Shown here: piece by piece, positions 55,330 through 64,000 of the stretch
Position numbering within the stretch: the stretch's first letter is position 1
Layout: each line of letters begins with the position of its first letter
NCBI GenBank assembly: GCA_017465565.1
Contig: JAFTWA010000059.1
Coordinates: 26,855-90,854 of the forward strand
Reading direction: 5' to 3'
DNA: 64,000 nt
DNA from: Tyzzerella sp.
Lineage (GTDB): Bacteria > Bacillota > Clostridia > Lachnospirales > Lachnospiraceae
The notes under the pieces: model-generated
What the model was told of the DNA's origin: nothing
What the model saw: only the letters and a program-made list of their open reading frames with translations
Database searches by the model: none
Program-made: the position numbers and the translations under genes

Positions 55330-58167
55330 TTATTTCTCACTTGCACGCATAAGTTCTCTCTTTATATAATGTCCCGTATACGATTTTGGATTCTCGGCAA
55401 CCTCCTCCGGCGTTCCCTTGGCAATAATCGTACCGCCCTTATCTCCGCCTTCCGGACCGATGTCTATAATGTAATCTGCAGTCTTAATCACATCCAGATT
55501 GTGCTCAATGACAATTACCGTATTGCCGTCTTCTGTCAGTCGCTGCAGGATATCCGTCAGCTTATGCACATCCGCAAAATGTAAGCCCGTTGTCGGCTCA
55601 TCCAGCACGTAAATGGTCTTTCCTGTGCTTCTTCTGCTAAGCTCTGTTGCAAGCTTAATCCGCTGTGCCTCTCCACCAGACAACTGCGTAGAAGGCTGTC
55701 CAAGACGGATATAAGAAAGTCCCACATCGTAAAGTGTCTCCATCTTTCTGCGGATGCTTGGAACATTCTCGAAAAACTTCGGCGCCTCCTCTACCGTCAT
55801 ATTCAGCACATCGTAAATGCTCTTTCCTTTATACTTCACTTCCAGGGTCTCACGATTGTAACGCTTACCGCCACACACTTCGCAAGGCACATAAACGTCC
55901 GGAAGGAAATGCATTTCTATTTTAAGAATTCCGTCGCCAGAGCATGCCTCACAGCGTCCGCCCTTCACATTGAAACTGAAACGTCCTTTTTTGTAGCCTC
56001 TTGCTTTTGCATCTGCTGTTGCAGCAAAAAGGTCACGAATCAAATCAAATACACCTGTATAGGTCGCTGGATTGGAGCGAGGCGTTCTTCCAATCGGCGA
56101 CTGGTCAATATTAATAATCTTATCTAACTGCTCAATCCCTTCGATTGCCTTATGCTTTCCTGGAATCGTTCTTGCACGGTTTAGTTTCTTTGCAAGCTGC
56201 TTATAAATAATTTCATTTACGAGCGAGCTTTTTCCCGAACCAGAAACGCCTGTTACACAGGTCATCACGCCAAGCGGAATCTCCACATCAATATTTTTCA
56301 GATTATTTTCCGCCGCACCTACAACTTTCAGCCATCCCTTTGGTTCTTTACGCGCAGCCGGCACTGGAATTGTCAGTTTTCGGCTGAGGTACGCTCCCGT
56401 GATAGAATCTGGATTTGCCATAATATCCTCCGCAGTTCCTTCCGCCACAATGAGACCCCCATGCTCTCCCGCACCTGGACCAATGTCTACGATATGGTCC
56501 GCTGCCAGCATCGTATCTTCGTCGTGCTCTACCACAATCAATGTATTTCCCAAATCCCGCAAATGCTTTAACGTTCCGAGCAGTTTATCGTTATCTCTCT
56601 GGTGAAGTCCGATACTCGGCTCATCCAAGATATAGGCAACGCCCACAAGTCCGGAACCAATCTGGGTTGCAAGACGGATTCTCTGTGCCTCGCCGCCTGA
56701 GAGACTTCCCGTTGCACGAGCCAAAGTCAGATAGTCAAGTCCTACATCCATCAAAAAACGGATACGGGTCTTGATTTCTTTCAAAATCTGCTCCCCTATC
56801 ATTTCCTGTGTCTTTGTAAGCTCTAATTCATCTAGAAATGCTGCTAACTGTTCAATGGAAAGTGCAGTTACTTCCGCAATATTCTTTCCGCCAACAGTTA
56901 CCGCCAAAGCACTTTTCTTCAGACGCTGGCCACCACATTCATGACATGGCGTAATGCGCATGAATGTTTCATACTCAGCCTTTGTAATCTCTGAAGAAGT
57001 CTCGCGGTATCGGCGCTCTACATTTCGGATCAAACCTTCGAAGGCTATGTCATAGAAGCCTTCTCCGCGCTGACCAACATAATGCACTTTTACCGTCTTC
57101 CCATTTGTCCCATTTATTAAAATATCCTTGATTTTCTCCGGGTAATCCTGGAACGGAGTGCTAAGGGAAAATTTATATTCTTCGCTGAGCGCATTTAAAA
57201 TCGCTCTTGTAAAACTCTTCTCATCTGTACATGACTGCCAGCCCATAACTACAATCGCGCCTTCGTCGATGCTGAGGCTCTGGTCTGGAATCATAAGGTC
57301 TATGTCAAATTCCATCTTGTAGCCAAGTCCAAAACAAACTGGGCAGGCACCAAACGGGTTGTTAAACGAGAAGCTTCTCGGTTCGATTTCTTCGATACTA
57401 ATTCCACAGTCCGGGCAAGAAAAGCTCTGACTGAACTGGATTGGTTCCCCGCCAATCACATCCACCGTCAGCAGACCTTCCGCAAGATTTAATACAGTCT
57501 CGATTGAATCTGTCATTCTCTTTTCGATTCCAGGACGCACTACCAGACGGTCCACAATAATCTCAATCGTATGCTTAATATTCTTATCCAATGTAATCTC
57601 TTCGGATAATTCATACAAATTTCCATCAATACGCGCACGCACATATCCACTCTTCTTTGCGCGTTCCAATAATTTCTCGTGTCGTCCCTTTTTCCCGCGC
57701 ACGACCGGTGCAAGAAGCTGTATCTTGGTTCCTTCTGGGAGTTCCATAATCTGGTCTACCATCTGGTCTACCGTCTGCTTCTTAATCTCCTTCCCACACT
57801 TTGGACAGTGCGGAATTCCAATACGCGCATAAAGAAGACGGAAATAATCATAAATCTCCGTTACCGTTCCAACCGTAGAGCGAGGGTTGCGGTTTGTCGT
57901 CTTCTGGTCAATGGAAATCGCTGGCGATAAGCCCTCGATGCTTTCCACATTTGGCTTTTCCATCTGCCCAAGGAATTGTCTCGCATAGGAAGACAAAGAT
58001 TCCATATATCTTCTCTGGCCTTCTGCGTAAATCGTATCAAACGCCAGGGAAGACTTTCCCGAACCGCTGAGTCCTGTTAATACCACAAGCTCATCTCTTG
58101 GAATATTGATATCTACATTTTTCAGATTGTGCTCATTGGCACCTCGTATTTTAATATATTGCTTCAT
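55330..58167 (-). CDS. uvrA: UvrABC excinuclease subunit A
   Basis: Damage-sensing ATPase of nucleotide excision repair. The 945 residues have two ABC modules: Walker [18 protein letters not shown] (about 31-47) and [16 protein letters not shown] in the second half, signatures [15 protein letters not shown] and [15 protein letters not shown], and zinc groups CPKCG, CHECG and CEACSG ... CEVCG. UvrB stops 3 bp before the start, and the AGGAGATAGAG inside its end serves as ribosome site. Confidence 0.97.
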   Translation of the reverse strand: MKQYIKIRGANEHNLKNVDINIPRDELVVLTGLSGSGKSSLAFDTIYAEGQRRYMESLSSYARQFLGQMEKPNVESIEGLSPAISIDQKTTNRNPRSTVGTVTEIYDYFRLLYARIGIPHCPKCGKEIKKQTVDQMVDQIMELPEGTKIQLLAPVVRGKKGRHEKLLERAKKSGYVRARIDGNLYELSEEITLDKNIKHTIEIIVDRLVVRPGIEKRMTDSIETVLNLAEGLLTVDVIGGEPIQFSQSFSCPDCGISIEEIEPRSFSFNNPFGACPVCFGLGYKMEFDIDLMIPDQSLSIDEGAIVVMGWQSCTDEKSFTRAILNALSEEYKFSLSTPFQDYPEKIKDILINGTNGKTVKVHYVGQRGEGFYDIAFEGLIRNVERRYRETSSEITKAEYETFMRITPCHECGGQRLKKSALAVTVGGKNIAEVTALSIEQLAAFLDELELTKTQEMIGEQILKEIKTRIRFLMDVGLDYLTLARATGSLSGGEAQRIRLATQIGSGLVGVAYILDEPSIGLHQRDNDKLLGTLKHLRDLGNTLIVVEHDEDTMLAADHIVDIGPGAGEHGGLIVAEGTAEDIMANPDSITGAYLSRKLTIPVPAARKEPKGWLKVVGAAENNLKNIDVEIPLGVMTCVTGVSGSGKSSLVNEIIYKQLAKKLNRARTIPGKHKAIEGIEQLDKIINIDQSPIGRTPRSNPATYTGVFDLIRDLFAATADAKARGYKKGRFSFNVKGGRCEACSGDGILKIEMHFLPDVYVPCEVCGGKRYNRETLEVKYKGKSIYDVLNMTVEEAPKFFENVPSIRRKMETLYDVGLSYIRLGQPSTQLSGGEAQRIKLATELSRRSTGKTIYVLDEPTTGLHFADVHKLTDILQRLTEDGNTVIVIEHNLDVIKTADYIIDIGPEGGDKGGTIIAKGTPEEVAENPKSYTGHYIKRELMRASEK

Positions 58168-58170
58168 CTT

Positions 58171-60156
58171 TTACTCTATCTCCTGATACTTCTGCTTAAG
58201 CTCTATCATCTTGTCACGCAGCTGTGCTGCCGCCTCGAAATTCAGTTCTGCCGCGGCTTTTCTCATTTGTTTTGAAATATCTTTTATTAACTTCTCCAGT
58301 TCTTCCTTGCTCATAGACTCTGGGTCCTTCTCCATGCGAAGCTCTTCCGCAGCCACCTTCTTCGAAATACTAATCAAATCGCGCACTGCTTTGCGTACGG
58401 TCTGTGGCGTAATACCATGTTCTTCATTGTACTGCATCTGAATAGCACGTCTACGCTCGGTCTCATCCATCGCACGCTTCATGGAATCCGTAATTGTGTC
58501 TGCGTACATGATAACATGTCCGTCTACGTTACGGGCTGCACGTCCAATCGTCTGAATCAAAGAAGTTTCTGAGCGAAGGAACCCTTCTTTATCCGCATCC
58601 AGAATCGCAATCAACGTAATCTCCGGAATATCAAGGCCTTCACGGAGCAGGTTAATACCAATCAGCACATCGAACACGTCCAGACGCATGTCACGGATAA
58701 TCTCCGTTCTTTCTAATGTATCAATGTCCGAATGCAGATATTTCACGCGGATTCCAAGCTCACGCATGTAATCTGTCAAATCCTCCGCCATACGCTTTGT
58801 AAGCGTTGTAATCAGAATCTTATTCTTCTTTGCAATCTCTTTATTGACTTCGCCAATCAGGTCGTCAATCTGTCCTTCAATCGGACGCACCTCTACCTCT
58901 GGGTCAAGAAGCCCGGTCGGACGGATAATCTGTTCCACGCGGAGAAGCTCGTTCTGCTCTTCATATTTTCCGGGTGTCGCAGATACAAAAAGCATCTGGT
59001 TTACCTTACTCTCAAACTCACCAAAGTTAAGCGGACGGTTATCCAGCGCCGAAGGGAGACGGAAACCATAATCCACCAACGTCGTCTTTCTCGAACGGTC
59101 ACCCGAATACATGGCTCCAATCTGCGGAACCGTCATATGCGATTCATCTATCATAATCAAGAAATCATCCGGGAAATAGTCTATCAGTGTATGCGGTGGT
59201 TGTCCAGGCTCTAGTCCCGTTAAATGTCTTGAATAATTCTCGATTCCAGAACAGAACCCCGTCTCTCGCATCATCTCCACGTCAAAGTTTGTACGCTCCG
59301 ATATACGCTGTGCTTCTAATAATTTATCCTCACTCTTGAAATAACGAACCTGTTCCACCAGTTCTTCTTCAATCGCCTGCGTTGCGCGTTTCATACTTTC
59401 TTCCGACACAACATAGTGTGAGGCAGGATAAATTGCTATATGATTCAGTGCACTTTTGATTTCTCCCGTGAGTACATCTATCTCTGTAATTCTGTCCACT
59501 TCATCGCCGAAGAATTCCACGCGGTAGGCTTTGTTTTCTGAATACGCGGGGAAAATCTCCAGCACATCCCCACGGACACGGAATGTACCGCGCTTAAAAT
59601 CCATCTCATTTCGGTCATACTGTATCTCTATTAACTTCTTAATCACCTCGTCACGATCCTTTATCATGCCAGGTCGAAGCGAGATAACCATCTCCTGATA
59701 ATCGATTGGAGAACCCAGTCCATAGATGCAGGATACACTGGCCACAATGATAACGTCGCGGCGCTCTGAAAGGGCTGCGGTTGCTGAGTGGCGAAGTTTG
59801 TCAATCTCGTCATTCATGGATGAGTCCTTCGCGATGTAGGTGTCAGAGGATGGGACGTAGGCTTCCGGTTGGTAGTAATCGTAGTAGGACACAAAATACT
59901 CCACCGCATTATCAGGGAACATCTCGCGGAATTCCCCGTACAGCTGAGCCGCTAATGTTTTGTTGTGTGCGATTACCAGCGTCGGTCTATTTAATTGTTC
60001 AATCACGTTAGCCATTGTAAAAGTTTTGCCGGAACCTGTAACCCCTAGTAAAGTCTGGCATTGATTGCCTTCGCGAAAGCCTTGAACTAGCTTTTCAATG
60101 GCTTGTGGTTGGTCTCCGGTTGGCTTATATTCTGATTTTAAAACGAATTTATTCAT
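58171..60156 (-). CDS. uvrB: UvrABC excinuclease subunit B
   Basis: Damage-verifying helicase-like protein. The 661 residues have Walker [18 protein letters not shown], the beta-hairpin [34 protein letters not shown] and the C-terminal UVR motif [18 protein letters not shown] which contacts UvrC. It begins the uvrB-uvrA operon; GGGAG lies 7 bases before the ATG. Directly upstream is the structured repeat at the border of an integrated element. No clostridial LexA box was found by eye. Confidence 0.97.
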   Translation of the reverse strand: MNKFVLKSEYKPTGDQPQAIEKLVQGFREGNQCQTLLGVTGSGKTFTMANVIEQLNRPTLVIAHNKTLAAQLYGEFREMFPDNAVEYFVSYYDYYQPEAYVPSSDTYIAKDSSMNDEIDKLRHSATAALSERRDVIIVASVSCIYGLGSPIDYQEMVISLRPGMIKDRDEVIKKLIEIQYDRNEMDFKRGTFRVRGDVLEIFPAYSENKAYRVEFFGDEVDRITEIDVLTGEIKSALNHIAIYPASHYVVSEESMKRATQAIEEELVEQVRYFKSEDKLLEAQRISERTNFDVEMMRETGFCSGIENYSRHLTGLEPGQPPHTLIDYFPDDFLIMIDESHMTVPQIGAMYSGDRSRKTTLVDYGFRLPSALDNRPLNFGEFESKVNQMLFVSATPGKYEEQNELLRVEQIIRPTGLLDPEVEVRPIEGQIDDLIGEVNKEIAKKNKILITTLTKRMAEDLTDYMRELGIRVKYLHSDIDTLERTEIIRDMRLDVFDVLIGINLLREGLDIPEITLIAILDADKEGFLRSETSLIQTIGRAARNVDGHVIMYADTITDSMKRAMDETERRRAIQMQYNEEHGITPQTVRKAVRDLISISKKVAAEELRMEKDPESMSKEELEKLIKDISKQMRKAAAELNFEAAAQLRDKMIELKQKYQEIE

Positions 60157-60168
60157 AGCATTTCTCCC

Positions 60169-60290
60169 ATTTGTGACTTTAAAAAAGTTGTCTATTAGGC
60201 AATCATTCGTAATGAGATTCGTAATGAAAGCACTCTTTCGAGCATCCTAAAAAGCATTTTTCGAGTGAATTACGAATAAAAGTCACAAAT
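60169..60290. repeat. Nested inverted repeat between uvrB and the integrase genes
   Basis: Outer arms ATTTGTGACTTT (60169-60180) and AAAGTCACAAAT (60279-60290) are perfect 12-bp inverted repeats. Inside, ATTCGTAAT occurs twice in direct orientation (60205-60213, 60217-60225) and once inverted (60269-60277), and TTCGAG occurs near the centre. Such clustered repeats next to int genes are typical of recombinase arm or core sites, so this may contain the attachment site; a decayed MITE is another reading. Confidence 0.5.
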
Positions 60291-60395
60291 CCTAATTTCA
60301 AGGACTACTTATCACTAAATAGCATTAAGTAGTATAAATTAAATTGCTTCATCATTATAGCAAAGATTTTTTTAAATGTATATAGAACTAAATCA

Positions 60396-60436
60396 AAAAA
60401 AGTACAAATGTTCGATTTGCCAACATCTGTACTTTT
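60396..60436 (-). terminator. Intrinsic terminator after the second recombinase gene
   Basis: Stem AAAAGTACAGATGTT / AACATTTGTACTTTT (one mismatch) with an 8-base loop and a seven-T run on the minus strand, just past the recombinase stop at 60444. Confidence 0.85.
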
Positions 60437-60443
60437 ATTATGG

Positions 60444-61733
60444 TCACGCAGCTATCCAATATTCATCTGTGAGATTCTCCATTTCGAAAACATCTGTATA
60501 ATCGTAATACTCTTCCCTATTATATATAGGCATGACTTCTTCTATAAAAGGTTCAATAGCATACAGACAATCTTCTATGATTTCCTGCGTGTCACCATAA
60601 ACATCTGCCGTAATAATCTCCTTCGCATGTCCCATCAGATTTGAAATACCCTTTACATTAAAATCATTCTTCATGAGAAGTGTGCTATAAGTATTTCTCA
60701 GTTGATGAAAATGAATGTTTGGTAGGTTGTTTTCCGCCAAGATCTGTTTGTAATATTTAAAATGATAACTTTTGCTTCTCGGATTCCCGTAGGAAGAACA
60801 ACAGATATAATCCCAGTCCCGAAACTCGCGCTTTCTGCGTCTTCGATTCTTCTCATAGATTTTGCGTTGCTCTAAGATTGCTTCAAAGACAAAATCCGGT
60901 ATTGGCAACTCACGAACACTTGAATCTGTTTTGACAGGAATATCCTGCTTTGTCAGCATCTTTGGCGCGACATCTTCAGCCTTTGAATTTGGTTTCTTTC
61001 CCAACTGTCTTTTCACTCTCAATGTTCGATTGATATAGTCTACGTCACTGTATTTCAATCCATTGATTTCTCCACGTCTTAATCCCATCAATACCGCAAA
61101 CAGAATCTGCATATAAATAGGTGTATCTTTACTTGCTTCGATAAGGGTAAGTACCTGTGGAAGTGTCATAGTCTTTTGTGTATCTATCTTTCTGACACGA
61201 TACTCTGTCTTCTTCACACTCTTTGGCAAACTTACTCCTATAGCACAATTCACGGAAACAACGCTTTTGCTTTTGGCATAGTCTAATGCAGTCTTCATGA
61301 CCGTTTTGGCAATTCTTGCCACCGATTCATATTTATCTGTTATTTCCTTATATAAATTAGTAATATATCCTTGATTCAGCGTAGACATGTACATCTTGCC
61401 ATATTTCGGAATCACGTAATTATACACGACATTCTTATAGCCATCGTAGGAATCGGACGTGATTTCTACTCTCATAACATCTTCCAGCCAATATGTCAGA
61501 AAATCTGCAACTCGAATTTTATCATACACCACATAAGTTCTATCACGTAATTGCCCTACCACTTCATCACGCTCGGCATTTGCTTCGCGTTTCGTTTTAA
61601 AGCCTGCGTGTTGCTTTGTCATGGTTGTTTCATCTGCAAACGTCAGGACTACACGGAACCCATACCCTTTCTTTATAGTGGTAACTGCATATACTTTATA
61701 TTCCACATACTGCTTAAACTCCAACTTCTTCAT
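60444..61733 (-). CDS. Tyrosine recombinase/integrase (second of a pair)
   Basis: A 429-residue phage-type integrase. The N-terminal DNA-binding region (AP2-like, from KGYGFRVVLTFADETTM) and the SAM-like core-binding domain (RVADFLTYWLEDVM) precede the catalytic domain: Arg in LMGLRRGEINGLKYSD, HFHQLRNTYSTLLMK (His-x-x-Arg), LMGHAKEIITADVYGD (His and the Tyr nucleophile). The set is complete. The ATG at 61733 follows GGAACGGAGGG; the frame is open to 61775 without a site. It starts one base after the stop of the first recombinase. Confidence 0.93.
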   Translation of the reverse strand: MKKLEFKQYVEYKVYAVTTIKKGYGFRVVLTFADETTMTKQHAGFKTKREANAERDEVVGQLRDRTYVVYDKIRVADFLTYWLEDVMRVEITSDSYDGYKNVVYNYVIPKYGKMYMSTLNQGYITNLYKEITDKYESVARIAKTVMKTALDYAKSKSVVSVNCAIGVSLPKSVKKTEYRVRKIDTQKTMTLPQVLTLIEASKDTPIYMQILFAVLMGLRRGEINGLKYSDVDYINRTLRVKRQLGKKPNSKAEDVAPKMLTKQDIPVKTDSSVRELPIPDFVFEAILEQRKIYEKNRRRRKREFRDWDYICCSSYGNPRSKSYHFKYYKQILAENNLPNIHFHQLRNTYSTLLMKNDFNVKGISNLMGHAKEIITADVYGDTQEIIEDCLYAIEPFIEEVMPIYNREEYYDYTDVFEMENLTDEYWIAA

Positions 61734-61734
61734 G

Positions 61735-62919
61735 CTATCCCTCCGTTCCGGTTCTGGCTGGCACAAACGTATCATTCATAAATGCAATAATCTTGTCCTT
61801 TTCATCCATAACATCACAGTAATATTCGTATGTGGTATGTATCGAAGTATGTCCTAATAAGCCCGATATCTTCACTAACGGTACACCTCTTTCAATCAAT
61901 ATGGTAGCAAACATGTGACGCAATCCATGCACAGTAATCACAGCAAGACCATTGCGCTTGCAGAGTTTCGTCAACGCATTGTTAAAGGAACTCAGTCCAT
62001 GTGGCTTGCCGTTTTCTTGGCAACTAATATAATCATAATCCACGTACTCTGCGCCTAGACGTTCCTTATCCATTTGAACCTTTTTCTGTCGGTTCTCCAA
62101 CTCTTTCATAACTGCTTTTGGCACTTTCAATATGCGCATACTGTTCTCTGTCTTTGGATCACGTTCAACCAAATCGCTTCCTTCGATTCGAAACTCATTC
62201 TCTGCTATCTTTAGATCGCTGACAAGCTGACGGCTGATTCTAACTGTCTGTTTCTCAAAATCAAAATCCCCAAACTTCAGTCCAAGAATTTCTCCTTTTC
62301 TAAGTCCGCAAAACAGCCCTAACAGAATTTCCAAAAACCAAGGACTTTTGCAAGCCACCTGCAATAATATTTTAATTTTTTCCTTACTCAAAATGCGAAT
62401 CTTTGGTTTCTTTCTCCTGTATGGCTTCGTCTCAGGCACCGGATTGTATGTTATAAAGCCATCTGCAAGGGCATCTTTCATTGCCAATCCAACTAATTCC
62501 CTTGCTTTATTTCCTGCTGAAGCACAGATTTTAGAAACCGTCTGAAACAGCGCATCCAAGTATTCTACTGTTACATATCGCAACTTGATATCATTCTCCA
62601 TACTTGGCATAATCAATTCATACAATGTATATGAGCCAAGCATCCTGGTTGTGGTTTCGATTCTCTCTGAATAAATGTGTTCAAACCAATACTTCAGATA
62701 ATCCCCAAACATGGCTTCTGTGTTCTTCTTATAGGCTATTTGCAATTCTCTCTGCCTATCTTTAAAACGCTTCTCATACTGCCAGTAGCTTTCCTCTGCT
62801 TCTTCAGGTGTCTCGAATCCACCTTTTTTACTGTATTTCACAGTCATATCATCTAAGATTTCTTTATATCTGTGATACCACGAAGTATTCTCAAAAAAGA
62901 CCACTCTCTTTTCTGCCAT
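61735..62919 (-). CDS. Tyrosine recombinase/integrase (first of a pair)
   Basis: A 394-residue integrase with the same domain order as its neighbour: a core-binding domain from about KNTEAMFGDYLKYWFEHIYS, then the catalytic Arg in LFCGLRKGEILGLKFGD, His-x-x-Arg in VHGLRHMFATILIER and LLGHTSIHTTYEYYCDVM with the Tyr nucleophile. All catalytic residues are there. It is similar in length but not close in sequence to the second recombinase, so the pair is not a recent duplication. It follows the excisionase-like gene by 18 bp. Confidence 0.93.
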   Translation of the reverse strand: MAEKRVVFFENTSWYHRYKEILDDMTVKYSKKGGFETPEEAEESYWQYEKRFKDRQRELQIAYKKNTEAMFGDYLKYWFEHIYSERIETTTRMLGSYTLYELIMPSMENDIKLRYVTVEYLDALFQTVSKICASAGNKARELVGLAMKDALADGFITYNPVPETKPYRRKKPKIRILSKEKIKILLQVACKSPWFLEILLGLFCGLRKGEILGLKFGDFDFEKQTVRISRQLVSDLKIAENEFRIEGSDLVERDPKTENSMRILKVPKAVMKELENRQKKVQMDKERLGAEYVDYDYISCQENGKPHGLSSFNNALTKLCKRNGLAVITVHGLRHMFATILIERGVPLVKISGLLGHTSIHTTYEYYCDVMDEKDKIIAFMNDTFVPARTGTEG

Positions 62920-62937
62920 AGTACACCTCTTTCTGCA

Positions 62938-63135
62938 TTATTCCCCACTCAGCCATTTATCAAATGGGCGACATGGAATCTTATACATCTTTCCTATCTT
63001 AATTACGCGGAAAGGCTCCTGTTTTTGATAAACCTCATCCAGAAATTCATATACCTTGGTTCGCCCGATTCCAAGCAATTTCTGAATATCTTCCGCTTCA
63101 TATACTTTTTTCGATATCTCAAAAGTTTCTGTCAT
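62938..63135 (-). CDS. Excisionase-like helix-turn-helix protein
   Basis: A 65-residue MerR/Xis-type winged HTH: KKVYEAEDIQKLLGIGRTKV, then YEFLDEVYQKQEPFRVIKIG and CRPFDKWLSGE. Such proteins bend DNA for excision by tyrosine recombinases. The ATG at 63135 follows AGGGGAGGTGC; the frame open to 63183 has no site. Directly upstream of the two recombinases, it should control their direction. Confidence 0.88.
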   Translation of the reverse strand: MTETFEISKKVYEAEDIQKLLGIGRTKVYEFLDEVYQKQEPFRVIKIGKMYKIPCRPFDKWLSGE

Positions 63136-63252
63136 GACTGCACCTCCCCTTATCGTTTCTAAGACGCTAAAAGGACTGTACACTTATAAGATAGCGCACA
63201 GTCCTTTTAACGTCTAATGTGCGAATTTTGAAATCGCACACTTGACAATTAT

Positions 63253-63597
63253 TTATACTTCTATACTAATTCTTAACGCCTCATCGACCTTCTGCATCTG
63301 CCGGTGGTTTACTCTCCCTATGTAATCCCCCAGGCGTTTCTTATCTATGGTCCGAATCTGCTCCAATAGCACCATCGAACTCTTATCCAATCTTCGTATT
63401 CCTCGAATTCGCACATGTGTCGGTAGCTTCGATTTCCTTCTGCTTGTAATCGCTGCAACAATAACGGTTGGGCTATGATAATTCCCTTTATTATTCTGAA
63501 TCACAAGCACTGGACGACAACCGCCCTGCTCACTCCCAAAGACCGGATTGAGATTGGCGTGATAGATGTCACCACGCCTCACATCTTTTTTCTCCAT
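63253..63597 (-). CDS. MazF/PemK-family toxin, no visible antitoxin
   Basis: Ribosome-independent mRNA interferase fold. The 114 residues show VRRGDIYHANLNPVFGSEQG, GCRPVLVIQNNKGN, TVIVAAITSRRKSKLPTHV and SMVLLEQIRTIDKKRLGDYI, which include the Arg and Thr/Ser residues of the MazF active site. No MazE/AbrB-type antitoxin lies in the 400 bp upstream or before the excisionase gene. MazF-like genes next to element integrases are common; here it may have another partner or a control role in the element. AGGAGGGG lies 10 bases before the ATG. Confidence 0.9.
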   Translation of the reverse strand: MEKKDVRRGDIYHANLNPVFGSEQGGCRPVLVIQNNKGNYHSPTVIVAAITSRRKSKLPTHVRIRGIRRLDKSSMVLLEQIRTIDKKRLGDYIGRVNHRQMQKVDEALRISIEV

Positions 63598-64000
63598 ACT
63601 CCTGATTCCCCTCCTAAGTCTGTCTCATATGTAGCCAGCCTATTTGTCCTCGACACCCCGACTGATGTGCATACACGCACGGGAAGTCACCAAATGGCTG
63701 ACTGCGAATCAGCACCACGAGAATCGAACTCCTCCGGGGATCTCCCGAAGCTGCCCTCACCTTCATGACCGGACAGGAGTATCATTGTACCTGCTGTCTG
63801 TTATCGCCTTATCAGTAGCAACCTGATAGTTATAGCCGGATATTGCTCGCTCCCCAAAGATTACTTCGGCTCATGGCGTATCCGCTAACGTGGCTCACGC
63901 TCATCACGACAACAGCAGGAATGTATTTGGTGAATGGGTATTTATTTGTCAAGGTGCAAACCCATTCACCATCAGGCGATGTATCTGCCTGACAGAAAAA
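63598..64000. other. Noncoding, structured stretch at the right edge
   Basis: About 400 bp without a convincing gene and visibly richer in G+C than the rest of the window. It contains GGTGAATGGGT / ACCCATTCACC (63929-63939, 63960-63970), directly followed by TCAGGC / GCCTGA (63972-63992), and a direct repeat of GAGCC around 63870-63895 on the minus strand. A short minus-strand frame at 63620-63770 ends before mazF without known similarity. It could be a leader, an origin-type region or a structured RNA; the window ends inside it. Confidence 0.4.

Noticed and set aside
60157-60300. LexA (SOS) box upstream of uvrB
   Set aside because: TTCG-rich repeats are present, but nothing fits CGAAC-N4-GTTCG; they belong to the nested inverted repeat.
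63695-63740. tRNA-like T-arm (GAGTTCGATTCTC on the minus strand)
   Set aside because: No matching acceptor stem, anticodon arm or D-arm can be placed at the right distance, so it is not a tRNA gene.

Overview
The window looks like a chromosome segment of a low-GC Gram-positive anaerobe, most likely a Lachnospiraceae-type Clostridia. The basis is A+T-rich sequence, strong AGGAGG-like ribosome binding sites, cdaA-cdaR, comF-recD2, mreB and uvrA-uvrB of Firmicutes type, and a lysine-rich LCP protein. Almost every gene lies on the minus strand, so transcription runs from high to low coordinates.

Layout from the left. 1-4.6 kb: cell-envelope genes (HtrA protease running off the left edge, a cohesin-fold membrane protein, a small membrane protein, an LCP glycopolymer transferase with a Gly/Asn/Asp octapeptide repeat tail) and a small XRE regulator. 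5.1-16.9 kb: an accessory, defence-like region. It holds a giant KAP-type NTPase, a three-gene module (STAS/GHKL-ATPase, STAS/phosphoribosyltransferase, metallophosphoesterase/PRTase-like) and a large four-TM protein followed by a broken HigA-like antitoxin. A DUF3048 lipoprotein gene sits between the first two units. Each of the three accessory transcription units begins with the same element: a promoter with an 18-nt spacer, then 15-16 nt further on a long conserved hairpin followed by a T-run, lying before the start codon. I read this as a shared transcription attenuator, and it is the most unusual signal in the window.

16.9-18.3 kb: nagB and degraded remnants (the C-terminal end of a frameshifted glmM and an IS110-type transposase fragment). 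18.5-39.2 kb: a 19-gene, tightly packed surface-polysaccharide operon with one good promoter at its upstream end. It encodes an initiating polyprenyl-P sugar transferase, UDP-galactopyranose mutase, six further glycosyltransferases, Wzx, Wzy, an acyltransferase, a CDP-3,6-dideoxyhexose pathway (RfbF, RfbG, RfbH) with a split transketolase and an NAD-dependent reductase/epimerase, and a GtrA/GtrB-like pair. The transketolase next to RfbH suggests a two-carbon branched deoxysugar.

39.3-43.7 kb: two sugar nucleotidyltransferase paralogues about 94% identical, flanking a NUDIX hydrolase and an unrecognised 498-residue protein. 43.7-45.5 kb: an ATPase plus possible nuclease pair that resembles two-gene phage-defence modules. 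45.6-55.2 kb: housekeeping genes (leuA, an HPr protein, cdaR, cdaA, two membrane proteins, comF, recD2, mreB). 55.3-60.2 kb: uvrB-uvrA. 60.2-64 kb: the end of an integrated element (a structured inverted repeat, two tyrosine recombinases, an excisionase-like protein, a MazF toxin without a visible antitoxin, and about 400 bp of structured noncoding DNA at the right edge).

All functions are read from motifs and context; no database search was possible.
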